Shown here one piece after another: positions 25,772 to 34,958 of a DNA stretch of 38,098 nucleotides. The translations under genes and the position numbers were made by a program. The DNA lies in assembly GCA_002699105.1 (NCBI GenBank), contig PABJ01000178.1:1-38098 (forward strand), in the 5' to 3' direction. The notes under the pieces are model-generated. The model searched no databases and was not told the DNA's origin. It was given only the letters and a program-made list of their open reading frames with translations. The number at the start of each line of letters is the position of its first letter. Within the stretch, counting starts at the first letter, position 1. Origin of the DNA: Ectothiorhodospiraceae bacterium. GTDB lineage: Bacteria; Bacteroidota; Ignavibacteria; SZUA-365; GCA-2699105.

Positions 25772-26527
25772 CTAGATAGAAGTAGCCGCCGCCTCGTCAA
25801 GCCACCAGTCGATTGTACCATCGATCGGTTTGACGAGGGAAGAAGGGAGCACCGCCGATGGTTCTCCCTTCATTATTTTTCGTAGAGTCTCAGCTTTTGA
25901 ATCCCCCGTCACGATAAACGAAATCCTTCGAGCCCGGTTAATGAGCGGGAGCGTGAAAGTTATTCGCTGTTGACCGGAATCGGGGTGGATGGCAAGGGCG
26001 CAGAGTTTTTCCGATTCGCGTAGGGTTTGCGCTTCAGGGAATAGCGACGCGGTGTGTCCGTCCGTACCCATGCCGAGGAAAATCCAATCGAAGACAGGCA
26101 CTTCATCGCGATGTTTCTTCACGTGACTGCGGATTTCACGTTCGTACCTGCGAACCTCTGCTTCAGGAGTGAGCTCGCCGTACATCCGATGGATATTAAG
26201 CACCGGGACTTCGAGCTTTTGCAGCAATGCCTCATATGCCATACGGAAGTTGCTCTCCTCATGCACCGGTGGAACGCAGCGCTCATCGCCCCAAAAACAA
26301 TGCACGTACCTCCATATCCCTCGATCTTCCAGGGAGCCATTCGCCAACTCCTGATAAAGAAGCTTGGGTGTCGTCCCGCCGCTAAGAGCTAGAGAGAGCG
26401 TCTCCTGATTCCTAAGCTCCCCATGTACGTGCGAGTAGAAATCCGCTGCAAACGCTTCAACAAGTGCCTGCGGATCGCGAAAGACCTTGATGTGTTCTTC
26501 CCGGTTAGAGTTCACAGTATTCTCCAT
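25772..26527 (-). CDS. pgl: 6-phosphogluconolactonase (DevB/SOL type)
   Basis: Hydrolyses 6-phosphogluconolactone to 6-phosphogluconate, the second step of the oxidative pentose phosphate pathway. The 251-residue protein shows LALSGGTTPKLLYQEL near the N-terminus, VHCFWGDERCVPPVHEESNFRMAYEALL, then DWIFLGMGTDGHTASLFPEA, the family signature, and RRISFIVTGDSKAETLRKIMKG. I moved the start from 26647 to the ATG at 26527 (MENTVNSN...): the 40 extra residues of the track ORF lie entirely in the zwf coding region and look unlike the family. This start still overlaps the end of zwf by 23 bases, consistent with coupled translation. Last gene of the sugar operon. Confidence 0.92.
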   Translation of the reverse strand: MENTVNSNREEHIKVFRDPQALVEAFAADFYSHVHGELRNQETLSLALSGGTTPKLLYQELANGSLEDRGIWRYVHCFWGDERCVPPVHEESNFRMAYEALLQKLEVPVLNIHRMYGELTPEAEVRRYEREIRSHVKKHRDEVPVFDWIFLGMGTDGHTASLFPEAQTLRESEKLCALAIHPDSGQQRITFTLPLINRARRISFIVTGDSKAETLRKIMKGEPSAVLPSSLVKPIDGTIDWWLDEAAATSI

Positions 26528-28034
26528 CGCTGCTGAGATTCTCACAGGGATAGCGCCAGTCGAGGTCCGGCGATTCGAAAATGCTCTTTGCTTCTTTAGG
26601 TCCCCATGTACCTGCAGGATAGCCGTAGAGCTTCTGGTCGCCGTCATCTTTCCAGGCGTCCAGTATCGGTTCGACGAAACGCCAACATGCTTCTACAGCA
26701 TCGCTGCGTGCGTAGAGAGTTGCATCGCCGAGCATGCAGTCGAGCAGCAGGCGCTCGTATGCTGACGGGAGGGACCCCTCGGCGATATTGGCATACTTGA
26801 AGTCCATGCTCACCTGCTGGATCTGGAAACCGGCCCCCGGCACCTTCATCCCATACTTCAGCAGAATTCCCTCGTCCGGCTGTATGCGGATGACGAGTTG
26901 ATTGCACTTCACGTTTTCATTGCTATCGCGGGAAAAGATGTAATGCGGCGTCCGTTTGAAGTGTATCACCACTTCCGAGACGCGGGTGGGGAGATGTTTG
27001 CCTGTCCGTAAGTAGAACGGTACCCCACCCCAACGCCAGTTATCGATATGAAGCTTGAGTGCCACAAAGGTTTCTGTCCGGGATTCCGGATCGACTTTCT
27101 CTTCGTCCCGGTAGGCTTTCAGCGTGTTCCCATCCACAGTGGACTCGGTGTATTGGCCGCGAACAACATTCTTCGCCACCTTGTCCCCGGTGATGGGGCG
27201 GAGCGAGTGGAAGACCTTCACGGTCTCGGATCGTACGGAATCCGCGTCGAAGACTGCCGGCGGTTCCATCGCGATTGTGCCGGTCACCTGGAGGAGGTGG
27301 TTCTGCACCATGTCGCGCATAGCGCCCGAATGATCGTAGTACCCGCCGCGTTTCTCCACACCGACGCTCTCGGCAGAGGTGATCTCCACGCGGTCGATGT
27401 AGTTGCGGTTCCACAGAGGTTCGAAAATCCCGTTTGCAAAGCGCAGCGCCATGATGTTCTGCACCGTCTCCTTGCCCAGGTAGTGGTCGATCCTGTAGAT
27501 CTGGTCTTCCTGGAACGCATCCTGGAGCGTGGCGTTGAGCTCGAGCGCTGAATCCAAATCATGCCCGAACGGCTTTTCTACGATGAGCCGTTTCCAGCCG
27601 CGCGCTTCATTCTGCATATCGTGCGCAGCCAGATTCTTGGCTATGACAGGATACATTGCAGGCGGCACGGAGAGGTAGTAGATGATATTCCGCGGCATCG
27701 ACCTCTCGTCGCAGATTGAAGCGAGCCTGTTCTTAACTTTTGCGAATGCTTCCGTGTTCTTCGTGTCGATGCCGGTGTAGTACATCGCTTGGAGAAACGA
27801 CTGTGCTTCACCCTTGGATGCATCCTCGATATCGCCGAAATCTTGCAGCGACTGCTCCACGTGCCCGCGGAATTCCTCGTCTGAATATTCAGTGCGGCTG
27901 ACGCCCAGCACTGCAAAGCGTTCCGGCAGCAGCTTTTTATGGTGCAGAGTGAAGAGCGCGGGAATGAGCTTCCGTTTCGTCAAATCCCCTGAAGCCCCGA
28001 AGATGACGATGACACAGTCCTTGGGCTGTTCCAT
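26505..28034 (-). CDS. zwf: glucose-6-phosphate dehydrogenase
   Basis: Oxidises glucose 6-phosphate to 6-phosphogluconolactone with NAD(P)H formation. The coenzyme site is VIVIFGASGDLTKRKLIPALF (8-28), IVEKPFGHD is at 151-159, and the substrate and catalytic motif RIDHYLGKE at 181-189 includes the catalytic histidine dyad region. LRTGKHLPTRVSEVVIHFK and YERLLLDCMLGDATLYARSDAVEACWRFVEPIL follow in the C-terminal domain. Length 509 is standard. The start is two bases behind the gnd stop, and the end overlaps pgl, so the three oxidative enzymes are one translation-coupled block. Confidence 0.97.
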   Translation of the reverse strand: MEQPKDCVIVIFGASGDLTKRKLIPALFTLHHKKLLPERFAVLGVSRTEYSDEEFRGHVEQSLQDFGDIEDASKGEAQSFLQAMYYTGIDTKNTEAFAKVKNRLASICDERSMPRNIIYYLSVPPAMYPVIAKNLAAHDMQNEARGWKRLIVEKPFGHDLDSALELNATLQDAFQEDQIYRIDHYLGKETVQNIMALRFANGIFEPLWNRNYIDRVEITSAESVGVEKRGGYYDHSGAMRDMVQNHLLQVTGTIAMEPPAVFDADSVRSETVKVFHSLRPITGDKVAKNVVRGQYTESTVDGNTLKAYRDEEKVDPESRTETFVALKLHIDNWRWGGVPFYLRTGKHLPTRVSEVVIHFKRTPHYIFSRDSNENVKCNQLVIRIQPDEGILLKYGMKVPGAGFQIQQVSMDFKYANIAEGSLPSAYERLLLDCMLGDATLYARSDAVEACWRFVEPILDAWKDDGDQKLYGYPAGTWGPKEAKSIFESPDLDWRYPCENLSSDGEYCEL

Positions 28035-28036
28035 TG

Positions 28037-28939
28037 TTATTCGCCTTTCTTCTTAACCGCGTGGCCGCCGAACTGGTTGCGGAGTGCAGCGAGCATGCGA
28101 TACGCAAAGGAATTATCCTGGCGGGATTCGAAGCGCGCAAACAGGGCCTGTGTGATGACCGGCGCCGGTACGTCGAGATCGATTGCTGCCTGGATCGTCC
28201 AGCGGCCTTCGCCGCTATCGCTTACGTAGGGCTGGAGCGAAGCAAGCTTTGGATCGTCGGCGAGCGCGAGTTCGGCGAGTTCAAGCAGCCATGAGCGGAT
28301 AACACTTCCATACTGCCAGACGCTGCTCACAGCCTTCAGGTCGATATCGAATTTCGACTTCTCCATGATTTCGAAGCCTTCAGCATATGCCTGCATCATG
28401 CCGTATTCGATTCCGTTGTGGACCATTTTCACGAAATGACCGGCGCCGTTGGTTCCGCAGTACTGGTAGCCTTTCTCGGGAGCGAGGGTTTTAAGGATTG
28501 GTTCGACATGGGCGCAGGGTTCTTCGCTGCCGCCGTACATCAGGCAGTAGCCTTCGGTAAGTCCCCAAACGCCGCCGCTTGTCCCGCAGTCGATATAGTG
28601 AATGCCCTTCGCCTGGATGCGCTCGGCGCGAGCTTCAGTATCCTGCCAATTGGAGTTACCGCCGTCGATGATAATGTCGTTTTGATTGAGGAGGGGAAGG
28701 AGGGCATCGATGTTTTCATCAACCGGCGCGCCGGATGGGACCATAAGCCATACTATCTTTCGTTCCGGCAACTTGCCGACGAGGTCTTCAAGCGAGGTTG
28801 ATGCAACTGCTCCTTTTTCTGCGGCTTCATCGATCTTCGGCTGCGATCGATTGTAGACGACGACTTCATGCCCATCGCGGAGAAGTCTCTCCACCATATT
28901 GGCTCCCATTTTTCCGAGACCTACAAAACCGAGTTTCAT
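28037..28939 (-). CDS. gnd: 6-phosphogluconate dehydrogenase, decarboxylating, short form
   Basis: Converts 6-phosphogluconate to ribulose 5-phosphate and CO2 with reduction of a nicotinamide cofactor. The Rossmann motif MKLGFVGLGKMGANMVERLLRDGHEVVVYNRS opens the protein; YIDCGTSGGVWGLTEGYCLMYGG carries the substrate-binding signature, and MVHNGIEYGMMQAYAEGFE holds the catalytic lysine/asparagine region. At 300 residues it belongs to the short dimeric/tetrameric class (YqeC/GntZ-like) rather than the 470-residue class, and that class often prefers NAD+. The position after the Rossmann strand where NADP-dependent forms carry Arg reads NRSQP, which leaves the cofactor open. Spacing to zwf is two bases. 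Confidence 0.95.
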   Translation of the reverse strand: MKLGFVGLGKMGANMVERLLRDGHEVVVYNRSQPKIDEAAEKGAVASTSLEDLVGKLPERKIVWLMVPSGAPVDENIDALLPLLNQNDIIIDGGNSNWQDTEARAERIQAKGIHYIDCGTSGGVWGLTEGYCLMYGGSEEPCAHVEPILKTLAPEKGYQYCGTNGAGHFVKMVHNGIEYGMMQAYAEGFEIMEKSKFDIDLKAVSSVWQYGSVIRSWLLELAELALADDPKLASLQPYVSDSGEGRWTIQAAIDLDVPAPVITQALFARFESRQDNSFAYRMLAALRNQFGGHAVKKKGE

Positions 28940-28989
28940 TTTCTATCCTTACATAGCTGTTTGTACGATTGGTGGTGAATCCAAATACG

Positions 28990-31044
28990 TTATGAACGCC
29001 GTTGCTCTGAGCGCTCTATGGTCCTTTTGGCGACGTCAACAATACCGTCGACGGTCAGGCCGAATTCCTTCAGCACATCCTTGACCGGCGCCGATGCCCC
29101 GAAATCGCGCAATCCGATAATGCTGCCGATGCCGCGGCGGCCGGTATAGCGGCGCCAGCCGAATGTCGAGCCGGCTTCGACAGAAACCCTCGCATCGACT
29201 TCCGGCGGAATGACGGAGTCCTTGTACTCGTCGTCCTGGTCTTCGTAGAGGGACCAGCAGGGCATGCTTACCACACGCGCTTTAATACCTTCGCTCAGAA
29301 GCCGTTCGTATGCTTTCAGACAGAGCTGCACCTCGGAGCCCGTAGCTATGAGAACCAGCTCCGGTGTTCCTTCGCAATCGGCAAGGACGTATGCGCCGCG
29401 AAGCGCATTATCCGCGGAGGCGTACTTCTCTCTATCGAACGTCGGTATGCCCTGCCGCGTCAGCACCAGCGCCACGGGTCGGTTACGAAGATTCAGGATG
29501 TGTTTCCACAGCACGCTGACTTCGTTCGCATCCGCGGGGCGGATGACTTCGACATTCGGGATTGCCCGCAGGGAAGCGAGATGTTCGATCGGTTGATGGG
29601 TGGGACCGTCTTCGCCAAGTCCGATGCTGTCGTGCGTGAAGATATATATGACGGGCTGATCCATCAGTGCGGATAGCCGAAGCGAAGGCCGCATGAAATC
29701 CGAGAACACGAGGAAGGTCGATACATACGGACGTAAACCGCTGAGGGCCATACCGTTGGCAATGGCACCCATCGCGTGCTCGCGCACACCAAAGTGTAGA
29801 TTCCGGTGCTTGTATTCGCCTTTCGCGAAACTGCCCTCATCTTCTATAAGTGTCTTTGTCGACGGTGCGAGATCGGCAGAGCCGCCGAGGAACCACGGAA
29901 TCTTCTCCGCAATTGCGTTCAGAACCTGGCTGTTCGACTTCCGGCTGGCAAGGCCCTTTTCGTCGGCCTCAAATTCCGGCAGACAGCAATCCCACTCGGT
30001 GGGCATTCTGCCGTCCCGGATCATGCGAATCTCTTCTGCTTCTTTCGGGAAGTCTCCTGTATACCGTTCGAAGAGTTCCTCCCATTCGCGTTCCTGATCC
30101 CGCCCGCGCTCCATGATCTTTTTCTGATACTCATAGATCTCGTTCGGCACATAGAATTCCTTATCCGGATCCCAGCCGTAGTATTCTTTGGTCGCCCGGA
30201 TTTCATCTTCGCCGAGCGGGGAGCCGTGCGCTCCCGCAGTATCCTGCTTGGAGGGGCTTCCGTATGCGATGTGAGAATCTACGATGATAAGCGTCGGCCT
30301 GTCGACCTCTTCCTGTGCGATCTGAAGCGCGCGCTTGAGGAACATGAAATCATTCGCATCCCCGACACGCAGCACGTTCCAATTGTACGCCATAAAGCGC
30401 GTGGCGACGTCCTCACTGAAGGCCAGATCGGTTTCGCCTTCGATCGTGATACGGTTGTTGTCGTAGATCCACACAAGATTGTCGAGGCCGAGATGCCCGG
30501 CAAGCGACGCCGCCTCGCTGCTGACCCCTTCCATCATGCAGCCGTCGCTGGCGATTGCATAGATATTGTAGTCGAAGATTTTGTATTCCGGGCGGTTGTA
30601 GTTTGCTGCGAGCCATTTTTCGGCAATCGCCATACCGACGCTTGTCGCGACGCCCTGGCCGAGTGGGCCGGTCGTCGCTTCGACGCCGGGAGTGAGGTTG
30701 TATTCCGGGTGGCCGGGGCACTTGCTGTGCAGTTGCCGGAACTGCTTAATATCCTCGAGCGAAATATCGTACCCGCAGATGTGCAGCAGACTGTACTGCA
30801 GCATGCAAGCGTGACCTGCGGAAAGGATAAACCTATCCCGGTTCATCCAGTCCGGGTTTTTCGGATTAAATTTCATGAACGAATCGAACAGTGTGTACCC
30901 TACCGGCGCAAGTGCCATGGGCGTTCCGGGATGCCCGGAGTCCGCTTTTTGAACCGCATCCATGGAGAGGGTGCGGATCGTGTTGGTGACCAGCATCGGA
31001 ATTTCCGTGCTGTCGGGCGCCCTGTCGATTTGCTCGTTACTCAT
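28990..31044 (-). CDS. tkt: transketolase
   Basis: Thiamine-diphosphate enzyme that interchanges two-carbon units among pentose phosphates and glycolytic intermediates. The 684-residue protein has DAVQKADSGHPGTPMALAPVGYTL at the N-terminus, GPLGQGVATSVGMAIAEKWLAA, the TPP/Mg motif AIASDGCMMEGVSSEAASLAGHLGLDNLVWIYDNNRIT, the HDSIGLGEDGPTHQPIEHLASLRAIPN pyrimidine-domain motif and a C-terminal domain with LVLIATGSEVQLCLKAYERL. It is complete. The gene lies 21 bases behind the glucokinase gene and 50 ahead of gnd, in the same direction. Confidence 0.97.
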   Translation of the reverse strand: MSNEQIDRAPDSTEIPMLVTNTIRTLSMDAVQKADSGHPGTPMALAPVGYTLFDSFMKFNPKNPDWMNRDRFILSAGHACMLQYSLLHICGYDISLEDIKQFRQLHSKCPGHPEYNLTPGVEATTGPLGQGVATSVGMAIAEKWLAANYNRPEYKIFDYNIYAIASDGCMMEGVSSEAASLAGHLGLDNLVWIYDNNRITIEGETDLAFSEDVATRFMAYNWNVLRVGDANDFMFLKRALQIAQEEVDRPTLIIVDSHIAYGSPSKQDTAGAHGSPLGEDEIRATKEYYGWDPDKEFYVPNEIYEYQKKIMERGRDQEREWEELFERYTGDFPKEAEEIRMIRDGRMPTEWDCCLPEFEADEKGLASRKSNSQVLNAIAEKIPWFLGGSADLAPSTKTLIEDEGSFAKGEYKHRNLHFGVREHAMGAIANGMALSGLRPYVSTFLVFSDFMRPSLRLSALMDQPVIYIFTHDSIGLGEDGPTHQPIEHLASLRAIPNVEVIRPADANEVSVLWKHILNLRNRPVALVLTRQGIPTFDREKYASADNALRGAYVLADCEGTPELVLIATGSEVQLCLKAYERLLSEGIKARVVSMPCWSLYEDQDDEYKDSVIPPEVDARVSVEAGSTFGWRRYTGRRGIGSIIGLRDFGASAPVKDVLKEFGLTVDGIVDVAKRTIERSEQRRS

Positions 31045-31065
31045 ACACCATTGTTGATAGATAGA

Positions 31066-31842
31066 TTACACGCTGTGATGGATTGCCAGAGCCGCGCCGA
31101 CGATCCCTGCATCGTTCTGCAACTCCGCCACGACAATGTCGGCGGCTGTGTTGAGCAGCGGGATGAACATCTGGCTCTCGGCCGAAACGCCGCCGCCGAT
31201 GATGAACACATCCGGCGAGCAGAGGCGCTCCAGCTTTGCAAAGTACACATTCAGGCGTTCCGCCCAAGCCTCCCACGATAGGCCTTCGCGCTCGCGTGCT
31301 ATGGTAGATGAACGCGATTCTGCAATTTCGCCGTTAATCTCGATGTGACCGAACTCCAGGTTTGGGACCAGCGTCCCGTCGATGAACATTGCGGTGCCGA
31401 TCCCCGTCCCCAGTGTGACCATCATTACCGCGTAGCCTTTCTTTTCCAGGTAGGCACGGCCCGCTCCGAATCGCATTTCAGCGACGCCTGCGGCGTCGGC
31501 ATCATTAATGACCGCGACGCCGTCGGGGGAGAAGGCCTTCATCTTTTCCATAATGTTCACGCCGACCCAATCGCCGTCGAGATTTGCAGCGGTAAGCACC
31601 TTCCCGTGTTTGATAACGCCGGGAAAACCGCAGCCGATCTTTCCGCTCCAATCGAAGTGCGCGATCATCTCCTCAATGACAGCAAAGATCGCCTTCGGGG
31701 TTGAGTCTTCCGGCGTGTGGATTTTATGCCGGGGTTTCAGCAGCTCGCCGGTTTTCATATCGACCGGGGCACCTTTTATACCGGTTCCGCCGATGTCAAT
31801 CCCAAGGATAGGCTCGCTGCCCGCATGCTCGTGCAGATTCAT
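31066..31842 (-). CDS. ppgK: polyphosphate glucokinase (ROK family)
   Basis: Phosphorylates glucose, probably with inorganic polyphosphate and perhaps also ATP. The match is to the PPGK branch of the ROK family: phosphate-binding [22 protein letters not shown] (13-34), [30 protein letters not shown], the catalytic-aspartate region [53 protein letters not shown], and [22 protein letters not shown]. Length 258 is typical of PPGK. Next to transketolase and the oxidative pentose phosphate enzymes, it supplies glucose 6-phosphate directly to Zwf. It is 64 bases downstream of the DUF547 gene. Confidence 0.92.
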   Translation of the reverse strand: MNLHEHAGSEPILGIDIGGTGIKGAPVDMKTGELLKPRHKIHTPEDSTPKAIFAVIEEMIAHFDWSGKIGCGFPGVIKHGKVLTAANLDGDWVGVNIMEKMKAFSPDGVAVINDADAAGVAEMRFGAGRAYLEKKGYAVMMVTLGTGIGTAMFIDGTLVPNLEFGHIEINGEIAESRSSTIAREREGLSWEAWAERLNVYFAKLERLCSPDVFIIGGGVSAESQMFIPLLNTAADIVVAELQNDAGIVGAALAIHHSV

Positions 31843-31906
31843 GTATTAGGCTCGATTATTCGGAATAAACTAGATGAGCTGACACTCATCTCAACAGTAG
31901 GAAAAG

Positions 31907-32644
31907 CTACTGAGAATTCAAAGACCAGTCGTAGCGCAGGTAGTCGATGGAGGGCTTATTCTTCTTGATATACGCGGCATCGCTGTCGCTCATATACTTT
32001 TCCGCGACGGCACGGACGGAGCCGAACTTCTTCTCAAAATCGTCCGAGAACCATTTGAAGATCTCCGACAGCTTGAGCGTATTGGCAGCCTTATCGAGTT
32101 TGTTCTTCGAGGGGTCGCGAAGAAAAGTCCGGGCGTTCTCCTCGAGCTGCCTGTACACCGTTCCCGGCGTGTATGCCTTGCGGATGAGTTTCGGGCAGCT
32201 CTGAGCGGCACAGACAACGCCGAAATGTATCAGCGCGCCGCCGAGGGGAATAATGTGATCATATTCGAGCTTATCGAGCGTCATCTTTTCTCCGGCAATG
32301 GAGAACTTCTTCTTTTTGAAAAACCCGTCCACATCCATCGGCGAATCGAGAGGCATGTGATCGATGACGTTCTTAATGACGAGCGCATTATATGCATTGA
32401 TATAGAACGCCAGCATTTCGTTGTCTGAAAACTTCTTTGTGTCGGCCTTGCCGATAGCAGCCACGTACTCTTTGAACGATTCGCTTTTGGCGAATCCAGG
32501 GTAGTTTACCATCCCGTCGCGGTCGACATACCGCTTAAGGAGTCCGTCAAACGTGGAATGATCGAAGCCTTGCGAGAATGCAGATGCAGCGAAGGTAATT
32601 CCTATTATAATTAAGGCGGTGGTTACACGGTTGTTCATCATCAT
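31907..32644 (-). CDS. DUF547 domain secreted protein
   Basis: A DUF547 protein with a signal peptide (about 1-25, ALIIIGITFAASAFSQG). Conserved DUF547 features are DRDGMVNYPGF, the AFYINAYNALVIKNVIDH segment and CAAQSCPKLIRKAYTP with two cysteines, followed by FLRDPSKNKL and LSEIFKWFSDDF near the C-terminus. Length 245 is usual. The molecular function of DUF547 is unknown; the fold has been likened to papain-like hydrolases. The start ATG overlaps the stop of the upstream flavoprotein/ferredoxin gene (ATGA), so the two products are made together and probably act in one process on the periplasmic side. Confidence 0.9.
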   Translation of the reverse strand: MMMNNRVTTALIIIGITFAASAFSQGFDHSTFDGLLKRYVDRDGMVNYPGFAKSESFKEYVAAIGKADTKKFSDNEMLAFYINAYNALVIKNVIDHMPLDSPMDVDGFFKKKKFSIAGEKMTLDKLEYDHIIPLGGALIHFGVVCAAQSCPKLIRKAYTPGTVYRQLEENARTFLRDPSKNKLDKAANTLKLSEIFKWFSDDFEKKFGSVRAVAEKYMSDSDAAYIKKNKPSIDYLRYDWSLNSQ

Positions 32645-34923
32645 GCAGCTTTTTTCTGATCGTTATTCTGAATCACGGGTAGTTCGAAGGAGAGCGTATC
32701 GACGGGGCAGACGGTGACGCAGATACCACATCCGATACATGAACTTGTACTGTTATCGAGCGTTTCCTGTTTCGTGGCGTATGCCATCACATCAATGCCC
32801 ACCTGGCAGTAGCGAGAGCATTCGTTGCACGAGATGCATTTCTCGTTCGAATAAATCGCGAACTTGCTGAGACCTACCTTGGTATAGCCATTTGAAATCC
32901 ACTGCATCATCTTGGCAAGCGGGCACCAGTACCGGCACCAAACTTTCCCGCCAAGGAAGGGATACAGCGTCACCGGCAGAATGCCGATTAGCCATATATC
33001 GACGAAGATGCGATAGATAGATATCGACTCCTTGGCTGTCCCTGCGAGCCCCATATAGATATCCTTTCCCAGCATCACAAGGGTCACAGCCACCGCGAGT
33101 ACAAGGATCGCGGTTCCCATCCATTCGAGTTTGATGGAGGTTCTTCCTTTGGGTGCAAGGTGCCTCCACCTGTCGCCGAACGTCTCTGCGAGCCCGCCGC
33201 AGCCGCATATCCAGGAGCAATAGCGCTTTCCGTGCCAGAGCACGAACGTGGGGATAATTACGAAGGAGAGCAACACGCCCCAGACGATCCACACCTGGTG
33301 TGGATTATAGAAAAACGTATAGAAGAACAGCGGCCATGCGTACACGATTCCATAGCTTCGCCACGACTGATCGGCGAACACCTGATCCTGCGATAGTCCG
33401 CCGAGCCACTGGAATTCCAGTGCCCATTGGAAAAGGAACTCGGGAATGATAAAGAAGAAGAGCCACTGAAAACCGATGAGGCTGATATACCGCCACACCT
33501 GGAATCGGTCTTTTCTATCGAGGCCCCAGCGTTTCAGAGCCTGCACGCCGAAGATTGTCATGAGCGCAGTGTAGAGCACTGTGTACCAAAAGCTCCATGG
33601 CCGGTCGGCAAAGGTCAGCGCATCGTAGCCCCAGTTCGTAAACGGCCAGAACTCCTGCCCCTCTCCGGCCTTGATTCCGTACACTGCATAGCATATCATA
33701 AACGATATGCCGAGCCATGCCCATTTGTCCCCATTTTTGCCGAGGACAATGAGTGCGGCGGCTCCGGCCACCACCGCAATGACGCCCGACCATGCCGAGA
33801 TTGTCAAAAATGCATCGGGAACGACCTCAGTCTGCCCGCCCGCAAACCACAGTCCGGTCATAGTGAAGAGGGTAAGGAGCAGGGAGCGGAGCAGGCTGCC
33901 GTTCCATTCGTTTTCAAGCTTCAATCCGAGCGACTTCAAAAACTTGGCGGGAAACTCAGCGCCAATCAACACGAAGGAGTGATCGGCCTTCACGGTTTGT
34001 TCCTCCTGGCTGCCGCCGGAATCGACGGAGAGGACGGCCTCTTTTCCATCGAATCGCTTCACGTCCGAGTTGAGAATCGGTGTTATACTCCCGTCTGCGA
34101 TAGCGCTATCGAGCGCTTGCTGGTTATCCTTAAATATTCGGCTGAACTCTCCGCGCCGGTAAGAGAGCGTGACCCGATTTTGTTCTGACAATGTCAGTGC
34201 AGCTTCCACCGCACTGTTTCCGCCTCCGACTACCAGAATATCCTCATCGGAATACTTCTTCGGGCTGTAGAGCATGTGGTACACGCATTCCTGCTCTTCG
34301 CCTTCCACACCAAGCTTTCGGGGATTGCCGCGCTGCCCTGTAGCGAGTATGACATAGGATGCCTTGTAGGTATCCCGTTCGGTCTCAACAGTAAACACCC
34401 GATCGTTGCGTTGGACAGAAACAACGCCTTCATTCGTGTGGATGTTCAAACCGTTTTCTTCAACGATCTGATTCCAGCGCTGGATGAGGGTTTCTTTCGT
34501 GGCGCCATCTAGCCAGAGCTTGCCTTTGGGAGGTGTTTCATCCGGCTCCGCATAGACCCATTTCCCTTCGGGGAAATTCTCGATCGTGTTCGCGATCTTT
34601 TCCTTCTCGAGCAGGAGGCAGGACATCTCCTTATCCTTCGCAGCCAATGCAGCGTTGAGACCCGCCGCTCCGGCCCCGATGATGATCACATCGTATGTAT
34701 CCTCGCCGGCTGCCTTTGGCTTTTTCAGAGCGGAGATATGCTCGATCACCTGGTAGCCCTGCTCCATCGCCAGTTTGATAACGGGTGCGCCCGCGAGATC
34801 GCCGACCACGAACAGTCCTTTGACGTTCGATTCGAGATTCTTATCGACCTCAGGCCGTTGGCTGGGACCGTTCGCACTTGCGAAAATCGTCTCTTCGAAC
34901 CAGTGTTGGATTTTCTTAAACAT
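32641..34923 (-). CDS. permuted FAD/NAD(P) oxidoreductase fused to NapH/NosR-like membrane polyferredoxin
   Basis: Likely passes electrons from NAD(P)H through FAD to iron-sulfur clusters at the inner membrane. Residues 34-65 (VKGLFVVGDLAGAPVIKLAMEQGYQVIEHI) are the FAD-closing GD motif that normally ends a thioredoxin-reductase-like fold. The FAD motif DVIIIGAGAAGLNAA (78-92), the ATG motif (194-196) and NAD(P) motif ILVVGGGNSAVEAA (229-242) come after it. The flavin domain stops at about 330 without a second GD motif. About eight or nine membrane helices span 344-660. Cluster cysteines are at 569, 573, 575, 663 and 667 (NapH/NosR-like pairs), then two classical 4Fe-4S sets: 696/699/702/706 and 729/732/735/739. 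No CxxC disulfide of thioredoxin reductase is seen. Confidence 0.9.
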   Translation of the reverse strand: MFKKIQHWFEETIFASANGPSQRPEVDKNLESNVKGLFVVGDLAGAPVIKLAMEQGYQVIEHISALKKPKAAGEDTYDVIIIGAGAAGLNAALAAKDKEMSCLLLEKEKIANTIENFPEGKWVYAEPDETPPKGKLWLDGATKETLIQRWNQIVEENGLNIHTNEGVVSVQRNDRVFTVETERDTYKASYVILATGQRGNPRKLGVEGEEQECVYHMLYSPKKYSDEDILVVGGGNSAVEAALTLSEQNRVTLSYRRGEFSRIFKDNQQALDSAIADGSITPILNSDVKRFDGKEAVLSVDSGGSQEEQTVKADHSFVLIGAEFPAKFLKSLGLKLENEWNGSLLRSLLLTLFTMTGLWFAGGQTEVVPDAFLTISAWSGVIAVVAGAAALIVLGKNGDKWAWLGISFMICYAVYGIKAGEGQEFWPFTNWGYDALTFADRPWSFWYTVLYTALMTIFGVQALKRWGLDRKDRFQVWRYISLIGFQWLFFFIIPEFLFQWALEFQWLGGLSQDQVFADQSWRSYGIVYAWPLFFYTFFYNPHQVWIVWGVLLSFVIIPTFVLWHGKRYCSWICGCGGLAETFGDRWRHLAPKGRTSIKLEWMGTAILVLAVAVTLVMLGKDIYMGLAGTAKESISIYRIFVDIWLIGILPVTLYPFLGGKVWCRYWCPLAKMMQWISNGYTKVGLSKFAIYSNEKCISCNECSRYCQVGIDVMAYATKQETLDNSTSSCIGCGICVTVCPVDTLSFELPVIQNNDQKKAA

Positions 34924-34958
34924 CTGCCGCAGGTGCTTTCATGATAGTTGTGGTTGGA

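Noticed and set aside
26528-26647. 40-residue N-terminal extension of 6-phosphogluconolactonase in the ORF track
   Set aside because: Entirely within zwf in another frame and not similar to the family; ATG at 26527 fits better.
29806-31281. 491-aa ORF on the plus strand
   Set aside because: Antisense to transketolase and the glucokinase, spanning two real genes; no domain recognised.
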